The notes under the pieces: model-generated
What the model saw: the letters and a program-made list of their open reading frames with translations, nothing else
Told to the model about the DNA's origin: nothing
The model's database searches: none
Origin: Rhipicephalus microplus
Taxonomy: Eukaryota > Arthropoda > Arachnida > Ixodida > Ixodidae
NCBI RefSeq assembly: GCF_043290135.1
Contig: NC_134710.1
Coordinates: forward strand, 6,081,821 to 6,145,820
Direction of reading: 5' to 3'
DNA: 64,000 nucleotides
Program-made: the position numbers and the translations under genes
Shown: piece after piece, positions 12,070-23,924 of the stretch
Numbering within the stretch: position 1 is the stretch's first letter
How the letters are laid out: each line of letters opens with the position of its first letter

Positions 12070-14260
12070 TAGGCTTGTGAAAATATTAGAATGCTTTGAA
12101 TATTCAATTGAATACACCCAAACCTCGTTATAACGTAATGGCATATAACAAAATAATGGATATAACGAAGTAAATGAAATTCCCCTTGAAAGCTCTATTA
12201 GAACCATGCATTTTAAACCTCAATGTAACATAGTAAAATTGACCGGTAAATGGATATAACGAACTAAATTGGTCTATCACGCGGTCTATAAAAAAAAATA
12301 AACGACCGTAGTGTTTTAAGTCTACCGTTTTCTGCGGAGTTTAATGCTCGTTTGGTGCGACTCTTTCAAAACTCCCGCGCCGACCTTACAGCCACGCCCC
12401 ACGCGGCCGAGAAAGTCGTCCTCCTCACACAGCCAGCGGAGAGGATTGAGGAAGCGCTCAGCGAGTCACATGACCGAAAAGCGGCGCTGCAGTGCAAAGT
12501 GATTTCCCTCTCATGACGGCAATGACTGCGTCTCCGCTGCTACCATGGCTGCTACCCTCTGCTTCGAGAACTCTCCGCGACTGCTTTTTTTCTCTCTTTC
12601 TCTCTCTCTCTCTCCATGCGCGACCTTGAAATGAGAAGGGTCTCTGTGCGCAGAGACGGCGCGTCACAGATTGGAATTTGAGAGAGAGCAAACAATCCGC
12701 TACAGTCTTCTCTTTCCTTTTCTTCTTTTCCTTCCGCGCGCTGAGAGGTGCTGCCGCGGGATTGGGCATGGAGCTGAGCATTTTCGGAGCACTGTATGTT
12801 CGAATGAACCGTCGCAAGTGCTTGCGCGTTCGAATCACAGGGCGTTTTTGTCCATTAGAATACACATAGCTGTGACAGGACCTCAGCGTGAGTTCGAATT
12901 AACCGTAAGTTCGAATTAAGCATGTTCAAATTAATGAGATTCGACTGAGTTTATTTTCCGTGGCACGCGTGGTCACGTAGCGGTACATCGGGCCGCGAGG
13001 CGGTTTCTTTCTTAGCATGCTTATAGGTGTGCGCCCATCTGAGCATACATTATCACAAACTGTTATAATCGATATAACGAAATAATGGGTATAACGAAAT
13101 AATTGTGGCTCCCCTTCAACTTCGTTATAATGAGGTATGAGTGGAGCAGAGTATTTAAATTTGCTTTGATTTGATTTTAACTATTGAAAATTTCGAAGTA
13201 TTCGCAATGAACAAATAGGTATATATTAATCCGCATACAACTGTCTGTAAAGATAGTCTCACTCCAGTGTAGGGCTGCTAAACCGTCAAAACACCTATCC
13301 AGGGAAATTCGCTGTGGTGCGAAGTGCCCCTTCGAATTTAAAAGGACTCTGCAACACTTATTGAACATGGTCAGAAATCCCTGCCAATCGGTTGTTGAGG
13401 CGCTGCCAAGAACACGCGAGGCAAATATAGCGCAGCCCCCGGCCTGCATTCACAATAAATTCTCAAAGGCAGCTAAAAATTGCTCTCTTTTCTCGGCAAA
13501 TGACACAAGTTCAAAAATCACTTGTCACAGGCATTGGCTGATTTGAGCATGACACGCTCGGTTGTTACTGAGGCCCCCCCTTGTCCACGCGTATTTCCTC
13601 AATCGTACTGAAAGGCCTCGTATTTGAAGACAAAATAAAAAAAGAGAAAAAGTGCGGAAGGTCACGCGGCGTGCATGACGTTTTTCTTTTCCCCGTGCCA
13701 TCTTTCCCTTCTTGGCTTACAGCTCTTTTGTCCAGACGAGAAGAGAGAATGCAATTGCAGTGTGCGACAAATCTTTGGAACTCTGCTCATACTGGACTGA
13801 TTCCAAAAATTTTTTGGCGATGAATTCGTGAGGCAATAAGCTTCTGTAGTGTCTCTATGGCTACTTGAAAAAGTGTTTCAGGGCCCCTTTAAATGAGCAT
13901 GTCACTCTCGAATCAATTCATCATTTTATTAAACTTAAAAGCTTGTTATGATGGCTTATATGCTCTAAGTATGATACATTTTTACATCTTACCTATTTTA
14001 CTGGTTATCACTCACATGCTACTGAAACTCAAATCCTGCAACTACTCAAGGTTGTTTAGACTTCCTTTGAACGAAAAAAGAAAATACATTTGCATAGAAC
14101 CCCTACTTCAATTAAAAAAAATATTTTACAGGCTAGTTATGTCATGATAAACATTCCCTTTTTTTTCTGTCATTCGAATTTGATTTGAAATTATTCGAAC
14201 AAAATAACTGTTCGCGTCGAATTCGCTTCGAATCTTAAGTTCACTATTTGCTCAAGCCTA
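12070..14260. mobile_element. hAT-like non-autonomous element, copy 1, with nested insertion
   Basis: The element begins taggcttgtg and ends caagccta, so its termini are inverted repeats. It is flanked on both sides by the 8-bp direct repeat aggtagat (12062-12069 and 14261-14268), the duplication length typical of hAT transposons. Both ends are rich in gaatattcgaa-like motifs. It holds no recognisable transposase. A second copy with the same body is at 46598-49874. The nested element 12115-13144 interrupts it near its left end; without that insertion the element is about 1.16 kb. The superfamily call rests on duplication length and terminus style only. Confidence 0.65.
12115..13144. mobile_element. 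TA-class MITE inserted in hAT-like copy 1
   Basis: Terminal inverted repeats are cacccaaacctcgttataacg at the left and, on the reverse strand, cactcatacctcattataacg at the right, with further ataacgaa motifs inside both ends. TA precedes the left end (12113-12114); the right TA is not preserved. Comparison with the uninterrupted stretch of copy 2 at 46598-46698 supports insertion at this point. The interior is GC-rich, with a ct-repeat near 12590-12615 and no recognisable coding sequence. Confidence 0.55.
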
Positions 14261-15058
14261 AGGTAGATTAAATTAGTTTTGCCAGTGGTAACTAATGGCA
14301 GCATTACTTATTTGGAGGAGGTGCGGGCAAATCTCTATTATCAACCTTTAAAAAAATCTAATCAAACGCTCATCTTTCTACCGACAAATAGAGTCTAAAC
14401 AGAGTCCGAAAATCGCCTGCGCATGAAAACGAAACCGACACCGCGTTGCCAACGACCTCTCTTTAGAAGAGTCAGGCAGTGTAGAATGCCTTTGTGTGCA
14501 ACTAAGCTGTGTGCGTTGTGATTTGTTGCCTTGTGAAGTGCAACCAGTGGTGTCCCGCTCTTATTATGAATGCTGATGTCAATTGAAAGCAATTTTGCTT
14601 GGTGAAAACAGCTTCGTCACACCCTTATGCATGTAGAGAAGCCTGTGACTGCGAGCACGACGAAGGCAGGGGATCAGCTGTATGTCAACTAGGAAAAGTT
14701 TTCACGCATTGTAAACAAGAAAATATAAGCTTTTCGGCCAGCTGAAGTTACATTAGTGTATAGACCTTAACAAGGTAACGACCCTAAATACTTCTGCACG
14801 CGATTTAGGCGTATGTAAATGTGCATGAACTTCTAGGATAATAAATTTTACATTCTAAGAAGACTTCCAATATGCGTTCTCACTCTCTACTTTTTGAATC
14901 GTCAACCTAGGGGAATGTGAATTTATATTTTGCACTCGTGAATATTCGTTTGACGTTTGATTGAAGTAAGAATGGTTCTTGTTTTGGATAGAATCTGAGT
15001 CGTCGTAAGATGCGGGGTTGGCGTAAAACTGTGTCGTGTGACGAAGGTTTTTAATGCA

Positions 15059-15467
15059 TTATTTCTGTGAGTGTTGTTTCGGGACCGAACTGATTCGTCT
15101 TAAAATGCGGGTCATTGGAAAACCAGGGTACCTATAATCGAAGTTCCTCTGTACACACAGCATCGCCTCATCACTGAAGCTCTCGGATGTTTCCCCAACA
15201 TTGTTTGCTTGAAGTAAGTGGTTCAGACATGGCGCATCTTCTGTAAGCTCTGACCACAACTCCAACAGCTCTTCGTCGACAGACATTTTGCAGGCCTTTT
15301 GTCATATCACTTTGGAAGTTTGCAAGGAAAGCTCCTCTTTTTTTCATTTCCTTGAAAGAAGTGCACTTGACTTCTTTTCTAAGGGGGCTGACAGGGTTTA
15401 GGATGCATAGTGGCGCATGCCATTGGCATGGAGAGCCATTTTTGGTGGGCACTGCTGTTGTATTCAA
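15059..15467 (-). other. unrecognised minus-strand frames, possible Tigger C-terminus
   Basis: Two overlapping minus-strand frames cover this stretch. The 3' one begins MSVDEELLELWSELTEDAPC and carries an acidic segment ETSESFSDEAM. Its composition resembles the acidic tail after the catalytic domain of Tigger transposases (compare the stretch at 33270-33440), but no diagnostic motif is present. It may be transposon debris. Confidence 0.25.
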
Positions 15468-16149
15468 TTGTTATAGATGATGTCGCGGCACTAGAGCATT
15501 GTCATCAGCAGTTTATTTTACCATAGAAAGCATACAAAAGTGGATGGTGTCATCATTCATCGATATATCAGATATTTATTTCTTTTTTATTCATTTATTT
15601 AGTCAATACTTCTGACTTTTATGTGAAGTCATAGGCAGGAGTGGGTTACAAATATATAGATTTTATATTACATTTTCCAATGCAGGGAAACATCAGAAAG
15701 GACTTATAACAAAAACAATTCATTGAAGTAGAAAAAAAAAGGTCTAGAAGTGTTGTAACTTAAAAACATTAAAACATGAGTCATTGTAACATTTTTTCCC
15801 TTTTGCCCTTGATTTCCTGATGCCCTTGGTAATTTGCATCTTGGTAATTTCACGAAATCATTTAAAGTGGTGTGATGAAGATCAGACATTAGGAGTGAGT
15901 GCGTTTCCAGGCTTTGGCGTCAGCCGGTGCCGGGATAAGAACACTCAAATGGTAGACGTCATCGCTACTAGTGCATCGTCACTCAAGATGGTAAGCATGG
16001 AATGTATCACAATGGACGCGTCGCACTAGTGTCAATGTCACAAGGGCACTCCATTTTCCATGAAGCTCTCGTTTGCTGTTTGCCGTCGAAATTACATATC
16101 TTTGACAGGATAGACGTGATTCATGACCAAGAGGACCAATGCACACCGA

Positions 16150-16650
16150 GCAATCGAATGAAGTTAACATCTCAATTTTGAAATTAGATGTCAGTGCTTC
16201 ATTAAGAGACAAGGAAGGCAAGGTCACAACTAACATGGATAGGATAGGTGAGGTAGCTGAGGAGTTCTTGAGAGATTTGGACAGCAGCCTAAACAACCAA
16301 GATGATATGGGAAAAGGCAGTATTAGCACAGAGTAATATGAAATCCCACTAGTAATCACAGGGGCAGTAAAGGAAGACCCAGAGGGAATGCAAAGAGGCA
16401 AAGCTGCTGGTGAGGACAAGCTAACATCATACTTGTTAAAAGATGGTGGAGAGATGGTGTTAGAAAAACTGGCGACCTTTTGTACAAAATGTCTCTTGAC
16501 GAAGAGTGTGACAGAATCTTGGAAGAATGAACATTAGATTAATCTGAAAGAAAGGGGACGCCAAGAGCTTGAAAATTACAGGCTGATCAACATACTGTCT
16601 GTTGCCTACTATCTGTTTATTGAATAGCTAATAAAATTAAGGGCAGACGC
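16150..16650 (+). pseudogene. LINE ORF2 fragment between endonuclease and RT
   Basis: A degraded plus-strand LINE fragment. Three pieces can be read: LRDKEGKVTTNMDRIGEVAE with EEFLRDLDSS (16200-16290), then GKAAGEDKLTSYLLKDGGEM (16395-16460), and ELENYRLINILSV near 16568-16610, the position of the NYRPI-type RT motif. Stops interrupt each piece. The order matches the linker and N-terminal RT of RTE/CR1-like LINEs. The same linker is found in the fragment at 38930-39217, so both derive from one family. Confidence 0.65.
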
Positions 16651-16663
16651 TCCTCGAAAAAAC

Positions 16664-16745
16664 TTTTTTATTTATTTTTATTTATTTACAGTACCTTACA
16701 GAGCCCTCGAGGGGCATTGTGTAAGGGGGGCGGTACAGATATTAT
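16664..16745 (-). mobile_element. LINE 3'-end fragment
   Basis: A stretch rich in ttattta followed by a small hairpin gccctcgaggggc and cattgtgtaaggggg. It resembles the 3' end of the LINE inserted at 20850 (hairpin cccccgaggggg then tattacataagggg), so it is probably a severely 5'-truncated minus-strand LINE copy. Confidence 0.45.
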
Positions 16746-16754
16746 GTTAGAAAA

Positions 16755-16838
16755 ATATATGGCAGCGTCTCCTGTGCCGCGCGGTGCAGCAGCCCCACAC
16801 AGAAGTGGCTCCTGCGCCGCACGGAAGTGACGTCACTT
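16755..16838 (+). repeat. dispersed GC-rich repeat, copy 1
   Basis: About 80 bp (tgtgccgcgcggtgcagcag, then ctgcgccgcacggaagtga) that reappears in reverse orientation at 25190-25272. The family is not recognised. Confidence 0.5.
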
Positions 16839-17083
16839 AAAAAATTATTACCTAATGCTTGTTAAATGTGTAAATTATTCGTGTGCAATGCATTAAACCT
16901 AAAAAAATTTTACTAAGCAGGTGTTTAACGAGTCAATTAGCCTAGGTTTGTTATTTAAATACATATTACAAGTATTTTAAATACAGGCGGCGCCTTGGGC
17001 GCTGCGGCTCCGAAAGGTAAACACAGGGAGATGGTAGCCGCCTGCAATATGTTTGGTCGTGAAAACTCCGATGAAATCGTGGC

Positions 17084-17260
17084 TGTAGTGTTGTGCGTTT
17101 ACACCAGATGGCCTTCCGAGTCATTAAACTTACAATAGATGGCGCCACTGTGCTCGTGTGTATATAAACGATACTTGCTGATTAAACTGGGTTATTGTCA
17201 TGGATCGTACAGTGGTGTAGCGTGGTTACTTTCACGTGTCGCCGTGCCGGCTACACGACA
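17084..17260 (+). repeat. 5' LTR
   Basis: 177 bp, starts tgtagtg and ends cacgaca. A TATA-like tatataaa lies at 17161-17168 and would serve as the promoter core. The long gag frame starts inside the LTR at 17236. Confidence 0.92.
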
Positions 17261-18765
17261 TTCTGGCGACGAGGGTGGCTTCCACGGGCATTTTGCCACC
17301 TCCTCCTTTTCTGGCTACCCCCGGCACGCCCGATGCGCCATGGGCCCGATGGTTACGACTGTTCGAAAGGTTTCTGCTGGCGTCCGGAGCGAACGAGCTA
17401 CCCGCACCCCGTCGCCGAGCCCTCCTGCTGCACTGTCTGGGGACGGAAGGACAGCGCATTTTCGACGCGCTTCCACCTAGTACGACGCAAACCAAGGCAG
17501 AGACAACGAGTGCTGCACCCGGTGTCACGTCCACGCCAGATGCCGCCGCTGGAATCATTGGAACCACTGCACCTACTGGAACGCAAGACATGACCACGGA
17601 AGCCCTACGCCCACCCGACGAGTACGACGTAGCCGTTGAGATGCTTTCGAAGCATTTCGCCGCCCCTTGCAACGTCCGCCTTCAATGCCATCGATTCCAG
17701 GAGCATCGTCAACTGCCGGGTGAGCCCATCACTGATTTCGCCGTAGCGCTTCGGGAGTTAGCAGCTCTTTGCGATTTCGCCACTCAAGCGGAAGAAAACC
17801 TGTGTGAACAGTTTGTAGCAGGCGTCACGTGCCCGCGGCTACGAGAGCGATTGCTGCTGGAGGGCGATAACCTTACGTTCGATCATGCTGTCGAGGTAGC
17901 ATGGCTTCGTGAGCAAACCCAGCGTGAATCCGAAGCCTTCGCCAATCCTGTGCAGCGCATTCAGCAGCAGTTGCGAGACAGCTCAGCCAGGCACGATCGA
18001 CGAGATAACGGCGATAATGGCACACGCCTCCCGGGCCGTCACCACTTCAGCTGCTCACGCGTGTACAGCGCACCTTCACCTGATATGAATGCCGCCGCCG
18101 CTGCTGTCCCCGGGCCTAGAAATGTAAATGCCTGCGGAAACTGCGGCGCAGCACGGTGTTCGCCTACGGAATGTCCCGTGCGCGGTCGCACATGTTTTGC
18201 CTGCGGACGCCGCGGCCATTTTAAGAGAGCATGTCGCAGCTACCGTTGCGGCCGAGAAGGGTATTCTGCAGAGGTCCAGGAAATCGTTCCGGAAGAGGAT
18301 GCTACCAGTGTCATTAGCATCTTGGCGGTCCGTACTGATAAGAGCACAGGCGTATACGTGGATGTCAATGTCACGTCAGTTACCGCGACGACACGCGTGC
18401 GTACCATGAACTTTTTGGTGGACACAGGCTCGGCCGTGTCTATTATGGGTGAGCACCAATTCCAAGGCTTGTTCGCAAACGCAGTACAATTGACAAGTTC
18501 CCATCTTACATTGCTGGATTTTTCGCGCAGGAAGATTCCCGTTCTCGGGTCATTTCAGGCCACAGTCACATACAAGGGGAAAGAAGCCATTGTAACTTTT
18601 CATGTTACGCCATGTGGTACATCTCTCCTTGGCCTGGATGCGGTTCAAGCCCTTGGCCTTCGCATCATGGGAGAGGAATTGCGCTGCCTGCAAATGTCCA
18701 CGCAGGAATGCCGAGAGCTTCCAGCAATGAGTTCAGGCCTTCCCCAAAGCCCCAGGCATGAATAA
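17236..18765 (+). pseudogene. LTR element gag and protease, ends in premature stop
   Basis: A 509-codon frame. The gag part has a capsid-like segment (DAPWARWLRLFERFLLASG, then RRRALLLHCLGTEGQRIFDAL). Two zinc knuckle-like motifs follow: CGNCGAARCSPTEC and CFACGRRGHFKRAC (about 18130-18240). An aspartic protease with the active-site triplet in FLVDTGSAVSIMG lies at 18410-18450, followed by GTSLLGLDAVQALGL. The TAA at 18763-18765 is in frame with the RT that follows, so gag and pol probably formed one long frame. The first ATG lies inside the LTR and the natural start may be further downstream. Confidence 0.85.
17264..17279 (+). other. primer-binding site, probably tRNA-Ser
   Basis: The sequence tggcgacgagggtgg begins three bases after the 5' LTR. 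It starts with TGG (complement of CCA) and, from memory, is complementary to the 3' end of a eukaryotic tRNA-Ser apart from about one base. Minus-strand DNA synthesis would start here. Confidence 0.6.
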
Positions 18766-20849
18766 CCCCTTGGCCCTCCCAAGTTTGGAATGCCGCCAAC
18801 ACTGTGGGCAAAGTTTGGTCACTTGTTTTTGCCTGGCCTGGGACTTGTAAGAGGTGTGCAACACAAAGTTGAGATGAAAACTTCCATCGCGCCAGTCGCA
18901 CAGAAGCTGAGACCCCTACCATTTTCAGTCCGCCAGCCAGTCTTTGACGAGATTGAGAAGCTACTTGCTGCTGATGTCATTGAGAGAGTCAATGCTTCCG
19001 AGTGGGTATCTCCTATTGTAGCAGCCCGCAAAGCAGATGGTAGCATTCGACTGTGTGTGTCGATCTCCGGGAACCCAACAAAGCTATAGTAGCAGACAAC
19101 TTCTCTTTGCCTCATATGGAGGAGCTGCTTCATGCCCTCAATGGAGCCCGCTGCTTTTCCAAGGTGGACCTGGCATCAGCCTACTACCAGGTTGTGCTGC
19201 ACCCAGACAGCAGGGACCTAACTTCATTTATAACTCACGATGGCCTCTTTAGATTCAAGAGGGTCTGCTTCGGGTTGGCATCGGCACCAGCTGCGTTTCA
19301 GCAGATCATGACGAAAATTCTTGGAGGTTGCAAAGGGGTCTTATGCTACTTAGATGACATAATCATTTTTGGCAAGACTGAGAGCGAACACAGGCAAAAC
19401 CTGGAGCAAGTGCTGGAACGAATAGCAGAAGCTGGGCTCAAGCTCAACGAAAAATGCGTCTTCAACACGTCGGAGCTGTCGTTCTTAGGACATCGCGTCA
19501 GCGCAGAGGGTATAGCACCGCTCCAGACCAAGATTGATGCAATCATCAATGCTCCTGCGCCTAGAGATGCAGCCACGCTACGCTCCTTTTTGGGGCTAGT
19601 TGAATACTATTCCAAATTCGTGCCGCGACTGGCAGAGCAAGTAGAGCCAATGTGTCGTCTACTTCGCAAAGACGTGCACTTCGACTGGGATGACGCTGTC
19701 AAAGAGAGCTTCGCGGGAGTAAAAAGACTTCTAGCATCCCACAAGGTCCTCTGAATGTTTGACCCGATGCTACCTGTCATTGTCGTAACAGATGCCTCTG
19801 CGTACGGTCTCGGTGCCGTACTGCAGCAAGTGGAGGGGTCCCATGTGCGTACTGTGGCATTTGCATCGCGGACATTAACAGAGACAGAACGAAAATACTC
19901 GGCTGGAGAGCGCGAGGCCCTTGCCTGTCTGTGGGCCTGCGAGAAGTGGCACGTTTACCTCTGGGGCAGATCATTTACTCTACTGACAGATCACCAGGCT
20001 TTGGTGGCACTGCTCTCATCCCGTAGCACAGGACAGCGGCCACTTCGTATTGCAAGGTGGACCGCACGACTGCTGCGCTACAACTTCAAAATACAGTACC
20101 GCAGCGGAGCCCACAACCAGGTAGCAGATGCCTTGTCCAGACTGCCCGTGCCAGACACAGAAGGGGGCTTCCATGTTGATGAAGAGGTTGTGCCCTTGGT
20201 TACACCGTCTGTACATCGGGAGAATCTTCAGGTTGCTACCGCGGAGGATGACATACTACGGCAGGTAATGCAATTTATTCAGTCATCATGGCCAACAAAG
20301 AAAAGACTTGCCGCAGAACTGACTCTGTATTACGAAATACGAGACGAGCTCTCGGTAGTAGATGGGTTGCTTCTGCGCACAGAATGCGTTGTAGTGCCTG
20401 CCAAGCTAAGGGATACATTCATCCAGTTAGCTCATGAGTCACACCCGGGAATTGTGAAGACTAAGCAGCGCATCAGGGAGAAGTACTGGTGGCCTTGCCT
20501 TGACAAGCATGTGGAGGCCGCCGTCCGGAGTTGCAGCGCCTGTCAAGCCTCGGACAAGAGTGTCAAGAACTGGCAAGCCCCACTACAGCCTGTCCCGCTT
20601 CCTGACAGGCCTTGGGACAAAATATCAATAGACGTCATGGGCCCTTTTGAACGTGCACCGGCCGACTGTTGATTTGTCATCGTGGTAGGGGACTACTTCT
20701 CCAGATGGCCAAAGATTGCGTTCTGCAGTGACATCACTTCTCGCCTGGTGATCAACTTTCTGCTTGCTGTCTTTGCGCGAGAGGGTTACCCTACTGAACT
20801 AGTCTCAGATCACGGCCGACAGTTTACGTCGAGTGAATTCGAGTGCTTC

Positions 20850-22747
20850 ACTTCACTTCACTTCACTTTATTTCCTTAAGGACCCCCGAGGGGGTATTAC
20901 ATAAGGGGTGGGTTAACAAATAAAGTTCTGTTATTTTTTTTTTTATTGACACGGCTTTTCATTGTGAAAGATGTGCAGACAGTTGGTCGAAAAAATGTTG
21001 ATGGACAGGAAATGGCCACGACGTCGTGGGGAAGATCATTCCAGTCGTTTGCAGTCCGTACAAAAAAGGACATAGAAAAAGTGGTCGTTCTAATGCGTGG
21101 ACGGGCAACTTGAAGTGGATGTCTAGTGCAGTGAGATATGCGGGCTAGTGGAACAATGTAGGGATGACGGAATGGGCTGTGAAAAATTTTCTGAAACAGG
21201 CAAAGGCTGGAAATGCGACGGCGAACGTCAAGGTTTAAAAGAGCAGATTCTTTTTTGAGGGATGATACACTAATATTATACGAATACGAAGAATGAATGA
21301 ACCTAGTAGCGCGGTTTTGAACTGCCTCAAGTGAGTCGATGAGATATGCTTGGTGTGGGTTCGAGATTGCAGAGGCATATTCCAATTTAGAGTGAATAAG
21401 GGATTTGTAGGCCTGTAACTTGACGTCCTGCGGGGCGTGCCGAAGGTGACGTTTCAGAAAACCTAGGGATTTGTTTGCAGATGATATAATGTTGGTAACA
21501 TGCAGGCGCCAGTTAAGATCATTGCACAGGGTGACACCGAGATACTTATATGATTGCACGTGTTCGAGGGTGACGTTAGCGATTGAGTAAGGGAACAAAG
21601 AAGGGTTGCTACGGCGGTGGAAAGAGACTATTTTACATTTGTTAGGGTTAAGTTTCATAAGCCAGCTTTCACACCAGTCCTGCACGCGGTTAAGGTCATC
21701 TTGAATAGCGGTTTGATCTGTCGGGTTAGTGATTGAGTGCTAGATTACACAGTCGTCAGCAAACAAACGGATACTGGAGAAGACATGCGAAGCTAAATCA
21801 TTAATATAAATTAAGAAGAGAAGGGGACCAAGAACGGAGCCTTGGTGGACACCTGATGTTACTGGAAGGGGGTTAGAGGGCACGTCATCAATTGAAACAA
21901 ACTGGGAGCGGTTAGTTAGAAATTCCTCAATCCAAGCTAAAACATCGAGATGTATATTTAAAGATCTAAGTTTCATTAGCAGTCGCTTATGAGGTACCTT
22001 GTCGAACGCTTTCGAGAAATCCAGAAATAATACGTCAGTCGGCAGGTTAGTATCTAAACTTGTGTGCAGATCCTGGACAAAATGGCTAATTGGGTTTCGC
22101 AAGAGTAACCCTTACGGAACCCGTGCTGGGCAGGATGGAAGAAGTTATTGGCATCAAGAAAGTGAATGATTTGGGTGTAAATGACGTGTTCCATGATTTT
22201 ACAGGGTACGCTTGTTAGAGAGATTGGGCGATAATTTAGGGGGCTGTCTTTGTTACCTGATTTGAAGACCGGAGTGACCTTCTCCACCTTCCAGTCGTCT
22301 GGTAAGATGCCTGTGCGAAGTGACTGTGAGAATAATAATGACAAAATCACTGAAAAAATAGATTTTGTGTTTTTAAGAATTTTAGTATTGATTTCGTCCA
22401 CACCTGCTGAGGAAGACAGTTTCAATTTTTCGATAACAGACAAAACACCCGATGGAATAAATGTGATAGGCGACATAAAAGACTGGAAACATTTCGGTAA
22501 CGCAGGGAACGGTATGTGGGTTTCGTTGGTAAAAACAGATGAAAAGGCAGCATTGAAAAGTTCAACGACGTCCGTGGTACTCATATCATCGCCAGCTTCA
22601 TTTTTCAATGCAACCGTATGGGATTCCTGGGGGTTAATGATTTTCCAAAATTTCCTGGGATTATTGGTTAGAATCTTGGGTAAATCTTTGTGAAAAAACG
22701 AGTGTTTTGCGCTGCGTATGGCGAGGAAATACGCTATACGGAAATAC
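20850..22747 (-). mobile_element. CR1-like LINE, 5'-truncated, inside the integrase
   Basis: A 1.9-kb minus-strand LINE flanked by the 5-bp direct repeat gcttc (20845-20849 and 22748-22752). Its 3' end is a simple repeat (acttcacttcactt on the plus strand, so a GAAGT-type tail) preceded by a hairpin with cccccgaggggg. The 5' end is truncated within ORF2. It inserted after the LTR element, since it splits the integrase cleanly. Clade is judged from RT motifs only. Confidence 0.88.
20897..22746 (-). pseudogene. LINE ORF2: reverse transcriptase and C-terminal region
   Basis: Minus-strand frames read in order: a linker with NNPRKFWKIINP, then SSSAGVDEINTKIL, NYRPISLTSVPCKIMEHVIY and [13 protein letters not shown]; after a frame change near 22095-22110, [35 protein letters not shown] and the catalytic LFADDCVI; then, after one TAG at 21737-21739, [18 protein letters not shown] and a C-terminal part ([24 protein letters not shown]) to the stop at 20897. 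The catalytic Asp pair is intact. One frameshift and one stop inactivate the copy, fewer lesions than in the host LTR element. Confidence 0.85.
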
Positions 22748-23731
22748 GCTTCCTTGCAGACAGGGGCATCAAGCATTTCTTCTCGGCAGTTTACCACCCT
22801 CAAGCCAATGGCTTAGTGGAAATATTCAACAGGGTCTTGAAATCGTATATACAACTAGCTCTCCTAGAGCAGCGACCAATCAAGACCACAGTTATAGAGT
22901 ACCTGGGTATTTACCGAGCCACACCCCACAGCGCCACTGGCATCTCTCCAGCAGTGTTGCTTCATGGCCGCCACATGAGGACATCATTAGATGTTGTTGG
23001 CCAGCCATCAGCGGATTTCGTCACCCATCCCGCCCGTGAACTGCGTAGACTTCGGCGTCGTGTCTGCGAATACCAACAAAGAAATAAGGCGTATGCAGAC
23101 AAGCGAAGAGCAGCCCGGGAGCCCAAATTTAAAGTGGGGGCCTACGTGCGGGTAAAACGCCTGGTAGCTGGAATAAAAGGCACCCCTAGTTTTGGGGCTC
23201 TACTCAAAATACTGAGGCGGGTAGGACGATGGTCATTCCACTTGGAGGACGGCCGTACCTGGAATGCCTCCCAACTGTCGGCTGTACCCCATGAAGCTGT
23301 TCACGAAGAAACGGGGGCAAGACAAGAACCGCCGTGGGCGAACATGGAGAGAGACGGGTCGGCAGGAAACGCCACAGCACGAAAACCGTCCTCGAAGGCA
23401 AAGAGCCACATGACCCAAAATATCCCAATACAGGAAGCTGCACAGTCTCCGGGGGGGTCAGCACTGCCTCCTCATACGCCAAGCCCACCACGGCCTCCAC
23501 CAACGGGGAACACGACCGCAGGACTGGGTGCTCATCGTGCCGACGAACCAGAGGTCGTCCATCAGCCAGAAGAGCAGCCGGTGCCCCTCCGTCGCTCTAC
23601 ACGGGAGCGAAGACAACCAGAGAGACTCGGGGACCATGTGCAGTGACTTGTTTACGGTGGAGACTTACTATAGTTTTCTGTGACGGGTAGGGACTGTTTC
23701 TTTTCTATGCACATAATCTGTGTTCTATTAT

Positions 23732-23747
23732 CAAGGGAGGGGGTAGA
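23732..23747 (+). other. polypurine tract of the LTR element
   Basis: The purine-rich caagggagggggtaga directly precedes the 3' LTR and would prime plus-strand DNA synthesis. Confidence 0.75.
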
Positions 23748-23924
23748 TGTAGTGTTGTGCGTTTACACCAGATGGCCTTCTGAGTCATTGGACTCACAAT
23801 AGATGGCACCACTGAGCTTGTGTGTATATAAACGATACTCGCTGATTAAACTGGGTTATCGTCATGGATTGTACAGTGGTGTAGCGTGGTTACTTTCACG
23901 TGTCGCCGTGCCGGCTACACGACA
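23748..23924 (+). repeat. 3' LTR
   Basis: 177 bp, starts tgtagtg and ends cacgaca, aligned base for base with the 5' LTR with about 10 differences, mostly transitions. Followed by the target duplication gtggc. Confidence 0.92.

Larger units (their letters stand above)
18766..23646 (+). pseudogene. LTR element pol: RT, RNase H, integrase; broken by stops and a LINE
   Basis: RT motifs run from ASEWVSPIVAARKADGSIR (18995-19050) through FSKVDLASAYYQV and FGLASAPAAFQQ to the catalytic YLDDI near 19348-19362. RNase H follows with VTDASAYGLGAVLQQ and the Glu and Asp motifs around REALACLWA and LLTDHQALV. Integrase shows a zinc-binding HESHPG and CSACQ, the first Asp in DVMGPF (about 20635), the second in SDHGRQF, and the catalytic Glu in NGLVEIFNRV after the LINE. 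Lesions are a two-base shift near 19050 (a gt repeat), TGA at 19752-19754, TGA at 20670-20672 and the LINE. Frames on both sides of the LINE agree. The C-terminus is Pro- and Arg-rich. Confidence 0.87.
17084..23924 (+). mobile_element. Gypsy/Mag-type LTR retrotransposon, complete but disabled
   Basis: A full LTR element with 177-bp LTRs that begin TG and end CA, a 5-bp target duplication GTGGC (17079-17083 and 23925-23929), a primer-binding site just after the 5' LTR and a polypurine tract before the 3' LTR. Gag, protease, RT, RNase H and integrase follow in Gypsy order on the plus strand. A minus-strand LINE (20850-22747) lies in the integrase. By eye the LTRs differ at about 10 positions, pointing to an old insertion. 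Three in-frame stops and one frameshift add to the LINE insertion, so it cannot move by itself. Confidence 0.93.
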
